NCBI RefSeq assembly: GCF_024721995.1
Contig: NZ_JANQBC010000001.1
Coordinates: 496,001-560,000 of the forward strand
Length of the DNA: 64,000 bases
Direction: 5' to 3'
Source: Paenibacillus radicibacter
GTDB taxonomy: Bacteria > Bacillota > Bacilli > Paenibacillales > NBRC-103111
This document shows, in pieces, positions 9,222 through 17,930 of this stretch. The position numbers and the translations under genes are program-made. The notes below the pieces were generated by a model, which worked only from the letters and a program-made list of their open reading frames with translations, was not told the origin of the DNA and did not search any database. The first letter of the stretch is position 1. Every line of letters begins with the position of its first letter.

Positions 9222-12200
9222 TTGTTAGGACAAATTGATTTAAAAAAGAAGCCAATTAAACCCAGACTATTTATTGCAAAGCCAAACAGAGAAATTATCG
9301 GCAGATTGAATGAAGCGTTCAATATTAAACATAATGTAAAATTGACTTCTCTTAACGATATTACTTTCGACTTACCTTACGAGCTTGATAGACACAATAA
9401 GAAAATTAGAAACCCTAACATTGATAAACTCAAAGATAGATTTCTAGTATTGGTCAAGTTGGGAAAGATTGAAGAGTGGTATATGATCACCAATCCATCA
9501 GACAATATGAACGATGATAGTGACATTAAAACCATTTCTACATTCTCACTTGGTTTTGAAATAGCTGATAAGAATATCCACTATGTTAAATTAGAATCTA
9601 AGAATATGAAAGATGCGCTAAATACAGTTTTGTCAGAAACACTTTGGTCAATAGAATATATGGATGCTGATTTTGAGTTAACTCATCGTGACTTTGAATT
9701 TTCAAGTATTACTGCACTAGATGCTGTGTTTCAAATCGCAGAAACGTTTAATGCGGTTATAAGATGGAATACAAATAATAGAACAATATCTTTGATAAAA
9801 CCAGAGTATACAGGTGTTAACAAAGGATTAAAATTCTCACATCGAAAGTATCTTAAGACCTTGGGTAGAGAAACTAAAGCCGATGAGATGGTAACAAGAT
9901 TAAAAGCATTTGGTAAAGATGGAATGTCTATTGAGTCTGTTAATCCAACTGGGCAAAATTATATTGAAGATTTTAGTTACTTTACATATCCTTTTGAGCG
10001 CGATGCTAAAAAAAATGTAATTCAATCTAGTGACTATATGAGTGACAGCCTGTGTCATGCCTTACTTGATTATCAGAATTTAGTCGAAAGTAAGAAGGAT
10101 CAATTCAGCAATTTACTCAAACAGAAGGAACAATTGAATACTTTGAAATCGACTAAAGATGCTGAAATGAGTAAGCTCAAAAATCAACTAACCAAAGTTA
10201 TTGATACTAGGACGCTACAGCAATTTGATAATAATATGTGGTTTTATAAACATACTTACAATGGTACTAGTGTGGTTCACAACACGAAGCTCAGAGAGTC
10301 ATATTCATACGTTATTATTTGTAAGACGTCAAATCCTTCAGTAATCACAATTAGAGTTGATGGTGTACAAAAGAATCTGACACAAGGGCAATGGACAGTA
10401 TTGAGTAAAGTGAAGTCTAAAAGTTCAAATATTATTGAAGTAAATGGCAACGGGACGTCTGAGATATTCATACAAATTGCAAATACAACTGACTCTGAAC
10501 ATACTACTCCACAAAATGAAACTGCATTAGTAGATAAATATAGTCAAGATAATAAAGAGATGCAGATAACTGCTAAACAGGTTGAACTCGACTCCTTAAT
10601 CAATCACATTAAAACAATAGATGTTCAAATCAAAGCGTTAATGGATATTATCTCAATTGAGAAAAACTTTACAACAGCTCAAATTCAAGAATTAAATCCG
10701 TATGTCATCACTAAGGAATACTCTGATGAAAATCACTTTGACCCTAAAGAGTTATTCAAAAATGCTAAAGAAAAATTTGAAGAAATGCGTAAACCTCAAT
10801 TGGTAATTAATATCGATATTGTTAACTTTCTCGAAGTCGTAGAAGAACAAAGAAATTGGCATAAATTAGTCTTAGGTGATGAAGTTACAATCGAATATGA
10901 GAAAATGGGAATCAAAGTAACGGCTAAAATAATTGGAATAAGTTATGACTATGAAAATATGAATATTAACTTAACTATCGCCAATGTAAAAGAGATTTCT
11001 GATACGTACAAGAAATTTGAAGATTTTATTAAAAAAGGTACAAGTACATCCACAACCATTGACTTAAATAAAAACAAGTGGACAAAGACCATATACAGTA
11101 CAAATGAAATTAGCGAAATCTTAGAACGTTTTTGGGAAAAAACAACTAACGAAATTAATATGGCAAGTAATGAATTTGTAACACTCGATAGGACAGGACT
11201 GACAATTATCGATCCTAATGATCCTATGAGATTCTTGAGAGCCACACATGGTGCATTAGCACTCACAAGGAGTGGAGGAATCCGATATGAGACTGCAATA
11301 ACTGCCGATGGTATAATTGCAGAACGACTAATGGGCAAAATTCTTTTAACAGAACGAGTTGTTATTGGTGATGATGATGGGATCTTAGAAATATCAGGTG
11401 CAAAAGCAGTCATCACAGATAGATGTTCGCGCGAAGTGATGAAATTCGGTTTAATTGGTGAAAAACCTGATCAATTTGGTATTTTATTGAATCGGTATGG
11501 TGGTGTTGAATGTGACAATAAAGAAATCATTAATCGTGTTTATTTAGAAAGAGATAACGGGCTAACACTTGAACGTAAAAAAGGAACTGGATATGATAAA
11601 ACTCTTTACACTTCATTAGATGGTGACTTATTTATGAAGGGTAACTTTCAAGCTGGTGAAGGTGAAAGAATCTTTAAAGTAACTCATGATGGGTTTCAAT
11701 TGGGCGGTTCTGTTTGGGAAACAGCTCCTCTTCATGCTGATATGTATGGAAACGTTTGGATGAACAAGTTGTTTGCAGATACTGCTGAGATTAAAAATTC
11801 ATGGTTTAAAGATGGACACATTAGAGGATCTGATTTAATTATTGGTGATGAAAATAGCAATAAGTCATTTAGAGTATTTCCTAATATCGGTATTTGGGCA
11901 GGACATGTAAACTTTGATTCAGCGCCATTTTCTGTTGATTTGGATGGAAATCTTAAGGCACATAAAGCAATTTTCTTTGGTAAAGCTGGCAAAGTTTTAA
12001 TTGATACTGAAAATGGATTTATTGACTTTGGGAATTTTGATATTGGTGGTATTGCTCGACTAGCAGCAGACTTAATTACAGCTAAAATGATTGTTGCAGA
12101 TGAAGGGTATATCAATGATTTAACTGTCAATAAGTTGAAAACTTTAGGAGTTGAGAGAAACGTTGGTGAGTATGTTGATTACATCGACATTAAGGATAAT

Positions 12201-12830
12201 ATTGCCGCATGGAAGACTTCAAAGGTAACAAAAAAAGAACAAGCCAAAGACTCCAAAGGAAGACTTTTATACTTTACTGATAGTAAAAAACAATTGGTAA
12301 CAACCGAGAGTAGTCCTTATCCTTTTTATTCTTACACATTCGATAAAAATGAGAATTGGAATAAGAAAGAGATATTCTTTGAAGGAAATGGCAGAGATTC
12401 ATTTCCTATTGTTGCTGATGGTGTCGGAGATGGAGTCAAAACAGACGCAAATGGATTCAGACTAAAAAATTCTGGCAGGGGCTATCAAAAAAAGCCAAAT
12501 GGCGAATACTCTATTGAATACTATCGTAGTCAAAATGGTGATGAACGAAGCATTAGAATGAGAGACGAAGGTCTATTTATTAAATCTCTAGAGAATAAAA
12601 TAAATCTAGAATGTAAGGATTTCAAACTTTTTTCAGATAATGGCTCCGTTCTCGTTGAACTAAATAATGGCTCTACTTTCAAACTTGATAGTAACGGCTT
12701 AAATGCAGACATTCAAGGCAAAATAAAACTAAAAGCAACTGGTGGAATTGAAATTGAATCAGGCGCAGAATTTAATCTCAAAGCAGCTAGTAATATGAAG
12801 TTGTCGGGAGCCAAAATTGATCTCAATTAA
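9222..12830 (+). CDS. Tail-associated endopeptidase-like / baseplate hub protein
   Basis: A 1202-residue tail protein starting at TTG with GGGGG 6 bases upstream. Residues about 1-400 look like the prophage tail endopeptidase (gp27-like hub) family: the N-terminal LTSLNDITFDLP, DWYMITNP-like strand pairs, ALDAVFQIAETFNAVIRWN and GRETKADEMVTRLKAFGKDG. Residues 300-480 include a coiled segment (SKKDQFSNLLKQKEQLNTLK). From about 640 onward, repeated beta motifs (ITADGIIAERLMGKILLTER, LFADTAEIKNSWFKDGHIRG, DLITAKMIVADEGYINDLTV) form an elongated fibre-like stalk. This type of protein follows Dit and forms the tail tip that contacts the cell wall. No catalytic residues are obvious to me, so enzymatic activity is unproven. 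Confidence 0.8.
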   Translation: MLGQIDLKKKPIKPRLFIAKPNREIIGRLNEAFNIKHNVKLTSLNDITFDLPYELDRHNKKIRNPNIDKLKDRFLVLVKLGKIEEWYMITNPSDNMNDDSDIKTISTFSLGFEIADKNIHYVKLESKNMKDALNTVLSETLWSIEYMDADFELTHRDFEFSSITALDAVFQIAETFNAVIRWNTNNRTISLIKPEYTGVNKGLKFSHRKYLKTLGRETKADEMVTRLKAFGKDGMSIESVNPTGQNYIEDFSYFTYPFERDAKKNVIQSSDYMSDSLCHALLDYQNLVESKKDQFSNLLKQKEQLNTLKSTKDAEMSKLKNQLTKVIDTRTLQQFDNNMWFYKHTYNGTSVVHNTKLRESYSYVIICKTSNPSVITIRVDGVQKNLTQGQWTVLSKVKSKSSNIIEVNGNGTSEIFIQIANTTDSEHTTPQNETALVDKYSQDNKEMQITAKQVELDSLINHIKTIDVQIKALMDIISIEKNFTTAQIQELNPYVITKEYSDENHFDPKELFKNAKEKFEEMRKPQLVINIDIVNFLEVVEEQRNWHKLVLGDEVTIEYEKMGIKVTAKIIGISYDYENMNINLTIANVKEISDTYKKFEDFIKKGTSTSTTIDLNKNKWTKTIYSTNEISEILERFWEKTTNEINMASNEFVTLDRTGLTIIDPNDPMRFLRATHGALALTRSGGIRYETAITADGIIAERLMGKILLTERVVIGDDDGILEISGAKAVITDRCSREVMKFGLIGEKPDQFGILLNRYGGVECDNKEIINRVYLERDNGLTLERKKGTGYDKTLYTSLDGDLFMKGNFQAGEGERIFKVTHDGFQLGGSVWETAPLHADMYGNVWMNKLFADTAEIKNSWFKDGHIRGSDLIIGDENSNKSFRVFPNIGIWAGHVNFDSAPFSVDLDGNLKAHKAIFFGKAGKVLIDTENGFIDFGNFDIGGIARLAADLITAKMIVADEGYINDLTVNKLKTLGVERNVGEYVDYIDIKDNIAAWKTSKVTKKEQAKDSKGRLLYFTDSKKQLVTTESSPYPFYSYTFDKNENWNKKEIFFEGNGRDSFPIVADGVGDGVKTDANGFRLKNSGRGYQKKPNGEYSIEYYRSQNGDERSIRMRDEGLFIKSLENKINLECKDFKLFSDNGSVLVELNNGSTFKLDSNGLNADIQGKIKLKATGGIEIESGAEFNLKAASNMKLSGAKIDLN

Positions 12831-12847
12831 TTACAATTAACTTAACT

Positions 12848-12879
12848 TTATATCAGAACATTCCGATATAAGTTATAAT
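12848..12879 (+). promoter_or_regulatory. Inverted repeat overlapping a -10 element, cargo gene promoter
   Basis: TTATATC (12848-12854) and GATATAA (12865-12871) form a perfect 7-bp inverted repeat with a 10-base spacer. TATAAT (12874-12879) follows at once, 36 bases before the next start codon. No good -35 is visible. This looks like an operator overlapping a separate promoter for the ankyrin gene. Confidence 0.4.
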
Positions 12880-12914
12880 AGAATTATATAATCTTATATC
12901 GGGGGTTCAAAATA

Positions 12915-13628
12915 ATGAAAAAATATATTATTGGGTTTGTATGTGGAGCTTTAGTATTCTCGGCTACTTCTGCATTTGCAAGTAGTTCGGTTACAGCTAC
13001 GCTCGAAAAGTTTAACTTGCTTGTAAATGGTGAGAAAAAAGCATTAGACAAACAAATGATTACAGTTGATGGAAGTAGTTACATGCCTGTAAGAGCTATT
13101 AGTAACATGCTGGGATACGAAGTACAGTTTGATTCTAGTTCTGAAACAATCTCACTAGCAAATGACGGAAAAAAATATATTCAGTCAAAAGAAGAAGTGA
13201 CAAAGCAGGAGGATAAAAAGCCATTGAATGCTACTGGTAGTTACATTAAGGATTTGAAACAAAAATATTCCAAAGATGATAAGTTGAATGTTGGTTTGGT
13301 AAAAGCAGCAGTTACTAAAGGGGAATTGACAGTTAACAGTCAAGATGAGGTAAGTGGTGATTCATTGTTGATTCTTAGTATTAGAGAGAGCAACTCAGAT
13401 ATATTTTTATATCTAAAGGAAAATGGAGTAGATCCAGTACTACCAAATAAAGAAGGTAAAACACCATTACATATAGCAACTATCACAAAAAACGGGTTTA
13501 TGATGGATGAGCTTTTAGAAAGTTTCAAAGTAAAATCCAGAATAAAAGACAATGATGGTAAAATGCCTATTGATTATACAGAAAAAAGTGAAATTGAGTA
13601 TTCTAACTTAAGAGGTTACAAAGAATAG
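12915..13628 (+). CDS. Secreted protein: copper-amine-oxidase-like stalk domain plus ankyrin repeats
   Basis: A 237-residue protein with a signal peptide (MKKYIIGFVCGALVFSATSAFA) and predicted cleavage after about residue 23. Residues 30-78 match the small stalk domain found at the N-terminus of copper amine oxidases and many Paenibacillus envelope proteins (LLVNGEKKAL...GSSYMPVRAISNMLGY). Residues 150-220 contain about two ankyrin-type repeats (DIFLYLKENGVDPVLPNKEG, TPLHIATITKNGF, then SRIKDNDGKMPIDY). It has its own -10 and terminator inside the tail operon, which is typical of a lysogenic conversion gene (moron). A role at the cell surface, such as superinfection exclusion, is speculation. 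No catalytic oxidase residues are present. Confidence 0.8.
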   Translation: MKKYIIGFVCGALVFSATSAFASSSVTATLEKFNLLVNGEKKALDKQMITVDGSSYMPVRAISNMLGYEVQFDSSSETISLANDGKKYIQSKEEVTKQEDKKPLNATGSYIKDLKQKYSKDDKLNVGLVKAAVTKGELTVNSQDEVSGDSLLILSIRESNSDIFLYLKENGVDPVLPNKEGKTPLHIATITKNGFMMDELLESFKVKSRIKDNDGKMPIDYTEKSEIEYSNLRGYKE

Positions 13629-13643
13629 CATATTCTCTAATAG

Positions 13644-13675
13644 AAGACTTTCCTCAATCGGAAGTCTTTTCTCTA
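13644..13675 (+). terminator. Intrinsic terminator after the ankyrin gene
   Basis: AAGACTT (13644-13650) pairs with AAGTCTT (13662-13668), with CC/GG extending the stem inward past a bulge, followed by TTCTCTATTTT. The remaining 220 bases up to the next gene show no ORF or motif I can support. Confidence 0.7.
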
Positions 13676-13898
13676 TTTTAAAAATAAAAAATGAGTTATC
13701 ATTGTTTAAATCCCATGCTTCTGATATATTGATTATGAAACAGATATGTCATCTGTTGTGATACTGACTATTCCTCATTTTGCAATATTGAGAAGTGTTA
13801 AATTGGAAGAAGGGTATTTCCTAAATGTTTTCTATTCTTCATTCCACACAATTGTGGAGCGAGATAAAGTTGAATCTCTCAAATAGAGGAGTGTTAAT

Positions 13899-14177
13899 GT
13901 GTCACCTGAAAATCTTTTGAAATTAGTCGAAAAGAAGAAACAGTTAACTCCTCAAACAAAGAGTGAGATGATCAAAGCAGGAGGATCGATTATGATTAAC
14001 CATAAGGTTGATGATGAAGTGGTGACTGTATCTAAACCAATCAGACCAACTACAGCCATTTTTGGATCATCTACTGATAAAAAGGAATTTGATTGTTATG
14101 CAATGCAACAGAAGAAAACTGAAAGTGTTGGCATGGATAACATTAGAGAAATGATTCGTGATTACCATGATAAATAG
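13899..14177 (+). CDS. Small hypothetical protein, 92 aa
   Basis: A 92-residue protein starting with GTG; AGAGGA lies 8 bases upstream. It is basic at the N-terminus (SPENLLKLVEKKKQLTPQTK) and carries a proline-rich middle (VSKPIRPTTAIFGSSTDKK) and a helical acidic-basic C-terminus (MDNIREMIRDYHDK). It has no membrane segment. It occurs in the cargo block between the ankyrin gene and the PemK/MazF-like toxin gene. I do not recognise it. It could be an antitoxin-type or other host-interaction protein, but that rests only on location. Confidence 0.6.
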   Translation: MSPENLLKLVEKKKQLTPQTKSEMIKAGGSIMINHKVDDEVVTVSKPIRPTTAIFGSSTDKKEFDCYAMQQKKTESVGMDNIREMIRDYHDK

Positions 14178-14267
14178 GAAGTAGGTTTCACACATGAGAT
14201 TGTGATTAAAAAAAGGAATTTAACATTCAATATGTGTCATATATCTGATTTTTTAAGAAAAAAATCT

Positions 14268-14288
14268 CTACATTTAGGAAAAATGTGG
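14268..14288 (+). promoter_or_regulatory. 8-bp hairpin upstream of the toxin-antitoxin-like pair
   Basis: CTACATTT and AAATGTGG form an 8-bp stem with T-G wobble around AGGAA, followed by TATCCTATTATT, which might hold a -10. It sits 110 bases before the 63-aa gene and may be an operator or leader structure for that pair. Confidence 0.3.
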
Positions 14289-14397
14289 TATCCTATTATT
14301 ACCAACCAAGAGTGGACATACGCATGATAAGATGAATTCCTACATAAACCAATAAATCTACTCATATACATCTTACTAGGAAACTAGGAGGTGTATT

Positions 14398-14589
14398 ATG
14401 AGCAAAGATAAGGAGGATAAAGATATGGCTACAGCACTTAATCAGAAGTATGCTCATCTAAAAGATAAGCTAAACAAGATAAGCAAGTCAGCGCCTATTT
14501 TATCTGGGAAAGATAACATGATTGAAATTAATCCAAAAAATCCTCATCACAAAGAGTGGTATGATAAAGATCATTATAAAGGTGAGTGA
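14398..14589 (+). CDS. Small protein upstream of PemK/MazF-like toxin, probable partner
   Basis: A 63-residue charged protein (start MSKDKEDKDMATALNQKYAH, end EWYDKDHYKGE) with AGGAGGTG 6 bases before the ATG. It stops 9 bases before the PemK/MazF-like gene. The N-terminal half is a single amphipathic helix (LNQKYAHLKDKLNKISKSAP) and the C-terminal half is extended and acidic/aromatic. That two-part layout is like small antitoxins, but there is no recognisable DNA-binding domain such as a ribbon-helix-helix or AbrB fold. The pairing with the downstream toxin-like gene is the main evidence for its role. Confidence 0.6.
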   Translation: MSKDKEDKDMATALNQKYAHLKDKLNKISKSAPILSGKDNMIEINPKNPHHKEWYDKDHYKGE

Positions 14590-14598
14590 TTTTTAAAC

Positions 14599-14976
14599 GT
14601 GGCAGATAATCCTTCAATTTCAGAGGTTTGGAAAACAAAGATATATTATAAGGGTACTTCTGGATCAGGTAAAATACGTCCTGTATTAGTTGTTAACTAT
14701 GAGGAAGATAGTGACTTGTATACAATTCAAGAAATCACCTCTGTTGAACCAAAAGAACCACCAACGCATTATGACGGGCTTAAGCAAGTTATTTCAAAAT
14801 GGAAAGAAGCAGGACTTGATGAAAAATCTTATGTGAAATGCTCACATACAAATACACATAAGATAGGGAGAGTTCGTTTAAGAGGCTATATTGGCATTCT
14901 TGACGAAGAAGATTTCGAAACTATTATTGAAAGAATCTATGAAGCAAAAGCCCGACTAACTGAAATCAATGATTAA
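14599..14976 (+). CDS. PemK/MazF-like toxin family protein
   Basis: A 125-residue protein with the core of the PemK/MazF endoribonuclease family: a basic loop followed by KIRPVLVVNY (the conserved R-P-V-L-V-V strand, residues 26-35), then SYVKCSHTNTHKIGRVRL, where the conserved Ser/Thr strand and turn occur, then IGILDEEDFETIIERI as the C-terminal helix. The start is GTG, 9 bases after the 63-aa gene. In the family these proteins cut mRNA or act as small RNA-binding proteins. Here it is carried as cargo in the middle of a phage tail operon, with its own terminator. Whether it is toxic, and whether the 63-aa protein neutralises it, is inference. Confidence 0.75.
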   Translation: MADNPSISEVWKTKIYYKGTSGSGKIRPVLVVNYEEDSDLYTIQEITSVEPKEPPTHYDGLKQVISKWKEAGLDEKSYVKCSHTNTHKIGRVRLRGYIGILDEEDFETIIERIYEAKARLTEIND

Positions 14977-14980
14977 AATG

Positions 14981-15006
14981 GTCACTCCTAATCGAGTGGC
15001 TTTTTT
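14981..15006 (+). terminator. Intrinsic terminator after the PemK/MazF-like gene
   Basis: GTCACTC (14981-14987) pairs with GAGTGGC (14994-15000) around CTAATC and is followed by TTTTTT. A T-G pair occurs in an otherwise perfect stem. Confidence 0.85.
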
Positions 15007-15011
15007 ATATT

Positions 15012-15043
15012 CCCATGAAATTACCATTTCATTGAGAATTATG
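15012..15043 (+). repeat. Short repeated hairpin element, copy 1
   Basis: CCC-ATGAAA-TTACCA-TTTCAT-TGA-GAATTATG. The ATGAAA/TTTCAT arms are perfect. A second copy with the same layout and the same GAATTATG tail occurs at 27249-27281, after the last fibre gene. Both follow the end of a transcription block. Confidence 0.55.
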
Positions 15044-15097
15044 AATTAACAAGACGGAAAAAACGGAAGTATAACGAAGATATGAGGAGGTAGACTC

Positions 15098-15565
15098 ATG
15101 GCAGGAGCAGCCTATGATGGTCTTCCCATAGCGCAATCAACAAGCTATGGATACATAAGCTATACATATAAAGTTTGGAATCCATATAATAATCCATATG
15201 ATTGCGGTACTGATGAACACCCTCGAACATGCTACAGAGGAGGATATGATGAGTATCAAGACAACTCTAACGCAATAGTTAATGGCACGGTTAAATCAAG
15301 CACTTCGAATGTATACATTAATGGTAGAGGTGCAGTTACAATAGGAGATTCAACCATTGAATCTTGGACTAACTCAGGATTTACGCCAATATTTGTTAGT
15401 GCGAGTCCGGGTCAAAATGGAAGTGGAAACGGTTCTGTTACAGGTGGCTCATCAAATGTATTTGTCAATGGTAGACAATTAGCCACAAATGGCTCCTCGA
15501 CTAGTACTTGTGTTAATACTACATCTACCATTAACGGTGGTAGCAGCAATGTATTTGTGAATTAA
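15098..15565 (+). CDS. PAAR-like tail tip protein
   Basis: A 155-residue protein with GAGGAGG before the ATG. After an aromatic N-terminus with Cys (PYDCGTDEHPRTCYRGGYDE) it carries three PAAR-type strand units: TSNVYINGRGAVTIGDST (about 69-86), SSNVFVNGRQLATNGSST (about 116-133) and a final GGSSNVFVN. The recurring S-x-N-V-x-x-N-G-R-x-x-x-x-x-G-x-S-T unit is the sharpened tip motif of contractile tails and type VI secretion. In this position it probably caps the spike of the tail. A PAAR-type tip is less usual in a siphovirus-type locus. The family call comes from the motif alone. Confidence 0.7.
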   Translation: MAGAAYDGLPIAQSTSYGYISYTYKVWNPYNNPYDCGTDEHPRTCYRGGYDEYQDNSNAIVNGTVKSSTSNVYINGRGAVTIGDSTIESWTNSGFTPIFVSASPGQNGSGNGSVTGGSSNVFVNGRQLATNGSSTSTCVNTTSTINGGSSNVFVN

Positions 15566-15578
15566 AGGAGGTGAATAC

Positions 15579-16739
15579 ATGCCATTGTTGCAAACATATG
15601 ATCATTTTAACGATCCATTAAAAATCGTGTGGCGCTCTGGAAAAGCAGACGATCCTTACATACCACGTTCAGACTTCTTGCCAATCATCAATGGTAGAAT
15701 AACATTGCTTGAGATACCAGCAAAAGAACAACGGGTAAAAATTTCTGGCTTTACTGAAATCAATCAAGATGTATACGAAAGACACAACACACTTCAACCA
15801 TATGAGTTCTTAGTTGATTATAATGTTGGAGATATTCACTTTCATCCATCTAACGAAGGTAAATCTCTAATGTGTGAAAGCTTTGGTCGTGGAATTATCC
15901 TATATCCCGCCTCTCGTATTTACGCGTTAGTCGAACGTAGTCCAGATATTGTTAAAACATTACAAGACATCATTGATGAAGCATTGCAAAGATTAAAAGA
16001 TACTGAATTAGCAATTGGCTTGTTGAATCAAGTTATAGAAAAAGCAAATACAGCTACAAATAATGCGAACATAGCAACAGATAACGCCAAACAAGCTACA
16101 TTTGAAACACTAATGGCTATTAAAGCAGCCTTAAATGCTGCTGCTAGTACAATCATGATTTACAAAGATCCAGTTTCTAATTTTAAAGACATTAAAACCA
16201 AATATCCTCTTCCTGAAAATGGATGGAGGGTCATGGTTTCTGAAACTGGTGATATCTATCGGTTTGATGGAGTAATTACAGGTCAGTGGCAACTTATTGA
16301 CAACTATCTAGGTGGTTCAATCCCTTTTGCGTCTGAAACAACAAGTGGGCTATTGAAAAGTGATAATTACAAGGACTTCATATTTCGAAGAGTCCTTTTT
16401 TTAATGCCTAGTGTTCAAAGATCGGGAGTCCAAGGATATCTAGTCCAGTTTCCCCATAATGGCGAAATTACTAAAGTCTCTGGTTACTGTACACAAGCAG
16501 GTTCAAATCAATTGAAGTTACATATTGAGAAAAACTCAGAGAAAGACTTTAGCGATAATGAAAAATGGACATCTATCTTTTCTAAAGAATTAGTATTTTC
16601 ACCAAACAGTTTAAAGAGTAATGATCCTGTTTTCATTAACAAACAAGTAGCAAAAGGTGATTATTTTAGAATTAACCTGTCTGAATTAGATTATAACTTT
16701 AAAGGGATCACTATCCAAATTGATATTAAAATAAAATAA
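15579..16739 (+). CDS. Baseplate/tail fibre protein with central coiled coil
   Basis: A 386-residue structural protein with AAAGGAGGTG before the ATG. Residues 1-120 form a beta domain (FNDPLKIVWRSGKADDPYIP, GRITLLEIPAKEQRVKISGF) like upper baseplate proteins. Residues 125-190 form a coiled coil with repeated NNANIATDNAKQAT-type heptads, which are characteristic of trimeric fibres. Residues 195-245 hold a short receptor-proximal strand set (GWRVMVSETGDIYRFDGV), and 260-386 form a jelly-roll-like domain. Its place between the PAAR-like protein and the adhesion gene block fits a connector that attaches fibres to the tail tip. I recognise the architecture, not a particular family. Confidence 0.7.
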   Translation: MPLLQTYDHFNDPLKIVWRSGKADDPYIPRSDFLPIINGRITLLEIPAKEQRVKISGFTEINQDVYERHNTLQPYEFLVDYNVGDIHFHPSNEGKSLMCESFGRGIILYPASRIYALVERSPDIVKTLQDIIDEALQRLKDTELAIGLLNQVIEKANTATNNANIATDNAKQATFETLMAIKAALNAAASTIMIYKDPVSNFKDIKTKYPLPENGWRVMVSETGDIYRFDGVITGQWQLIDNYLGGSIPFASETTSGLLKSDNYKDFIFRRVLFLMPSVQRSGVQGYLVQFPHNGEITKVSGYCTQAGSNQLKLHIEKNSEKDFSDNEKWTSIFSKELVFSPNSLKSNDPVFINKQVAKGDYFRINLSELDYNFKGITIQIDIKIK

Positions 16740-16764
16740 GTATATTTTATAGGAGGAATACATA

Positions 16765-17232
16765 ATGGCAAATCAGCCGCAAGTAAGATGGTTTAATTCT
16801 CAAAATACTGCACAGGTCGATAATTGGAACATTGGTACAGTAGATGCAGGATCAACATCACCAGAGACAACATTACTTATTTGGAACAATAGAGGCGGAA
16901 CAACAGTCGCATCCGACATGAAAAATGTTACCATTACCACTAAAGACAGCAAAGGTGACAACACAGGTGAGCTAGTAACTGATAAATGGATTAAGGTTAA
17001 AGTGGCTACGATGTCAGAAACTTCTTTTACTCCAATTGGTGGAGAAACAACTAAGTCAATTAAAGCTGGTGGAACTACTGCTGCTGGAACAATTAGTGGA
17101 GCAATAAATGATGGAACTACAACTAATGCACTTAACAACTTTGCAAAGGTAACATTGATTGCTGAACCTTCAGCTACTGCAACAGCAGGAAATGTTGATT
17201 TCTTGCTTCGTGTAGCATATCAATATAGTTAA
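16765..17232 (+). CDS. Phage virion structural protein, unknown subtype
   Basis: A 155-residue Thr/Ser/Ala-rich beta protein with AGGAGG before the ATG. The N-terminal part (QVRWFNSQNTAQVDNWNIGT, then TSPETTLLIWNNRGG) repeats strand-turn-strand units, and GGTTAAGTISGAINDGT recurs later. It has no signal peptide and no membrane segment. The ordered strands and N-terminal NWNIGTVDAGS turn are typical of Ig-like or jelly-roll virion proteins. It is placed as a fibre or decoration subunit in the tail operon and ends before a terminator. I cannot name a family. Confidence 0.7.
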   Translation: MANQPQVRWFNSQNTAQVDNWNIGTVDAGSTSPETTLLIWNNRGGTTVASDMKNVTITTKDSKGDNTGELVTDKWIKVKVATMSETSFTPIGGETTKSIKAGGTTAAGTISGAINDGTTTNALNNFAKVTLIAEPSATATAGNVDFLLRVAYQYS

Positions 17233-17264
17233 ATATAAAAAAATACATTTCTGTTAAATAGTCT

Positions 17265-17292
17265 AGAGCTCATCTATTTGGTGGGCTTTTTT
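17265..17292 (+). terminator. Intrinsic terminator before the adhesion gene block
   Basis: AGCTCA (17267-17272) pairs with TGGGCT (17282-17287) around TCTATTTGG, with one T-G pair, followed by a run of six T. Confidence 0.65.
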
Positions 17293-17327
17293 CTATTCTT
17301 CAACAATACAATGATGGAGGTTTTAAC

Positions 17328-17930
17328 TTGAACAATAATATATTTTTGAATAGTCCAGTAGATGGTCAATCATTCATTTGGATGGCAGCATATCAAGATG
17401 GAACATTTCTTTCCGAATTCAATTATGACAATCTAGAAGCCAATGATTTTTATTCTATTGATAAAAACAATCTGGTTCGTTTCGGTTTAGTTGGGTATAG
17501 TATGAACCATTACTTTGAAGTCAATAGTGGAATATTTAAAATAGCAGGTCAAAGATTTGAAATAGCTTATGTTGTTGGTGAAAAAGAGTACTCACTTACA
17601 GGACAAAACATTACGTACAACGATATCATTACCTATAAAAATGCTTCAACAACGATTAATATTAATGGAGGTCAACAGGAACCACCAAGAATTGATCAGT
17701 ACAACCTTGGTTACAAGATCAATTTAAACATAGATAATGTTAATTTTTACTTTAAACCGATACTTTGCATGCCATATGGCGAACCAGCATATATCAGTGT
17801 TCATTTAGTTTCAGATCAAGATTTGAATGGAAAGTTATGCATAAAGAAGAGTGGTGCTGCTTTTGAAGAAATTGATGCTCCTATGGAAGCAAATGAAGCT
17901 TACAAGGTAAATTGGGAGTTGAAGATATAG
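17328..17930 (+). CDS. Tail fibre-associated protein, unknown function
   Basis: A 200-residue protein starting at TTG with ATGGAGG 8 bases upstream. The sequence is beta-rich with aromatic strands (FFLNS-like start NNNIFLNSPVDGQSFIWMAA, HYFEVNSGIFKIAGQRFEI) and has no membrane segment. Its stop codon overlaps the GTG of the next gene, so the two are translated together. It opens the block of surface-binding proteins. No known domain is evident, and a jelly-roll or connector domain is likely from the strand pattern. Confidence 0.65.
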   Translation: MNNNIFLNSPVDGQSFIWMAAYQDGTFLSEFNYDNLEANDFYSIDKNNLVRFGLVGYSMNHYFEVNSGIFKIAGQRFEIAYVVGEKEYSLTGQNITYNDIITYKNASTTININGGQQEPPRIDQYNLGYKINLNIDNVNFYFKPILCMPYGEPAYISVHLVSDQDLNGKLCIKKSGAAFEEIDAPMEANEAYKVNWELKI

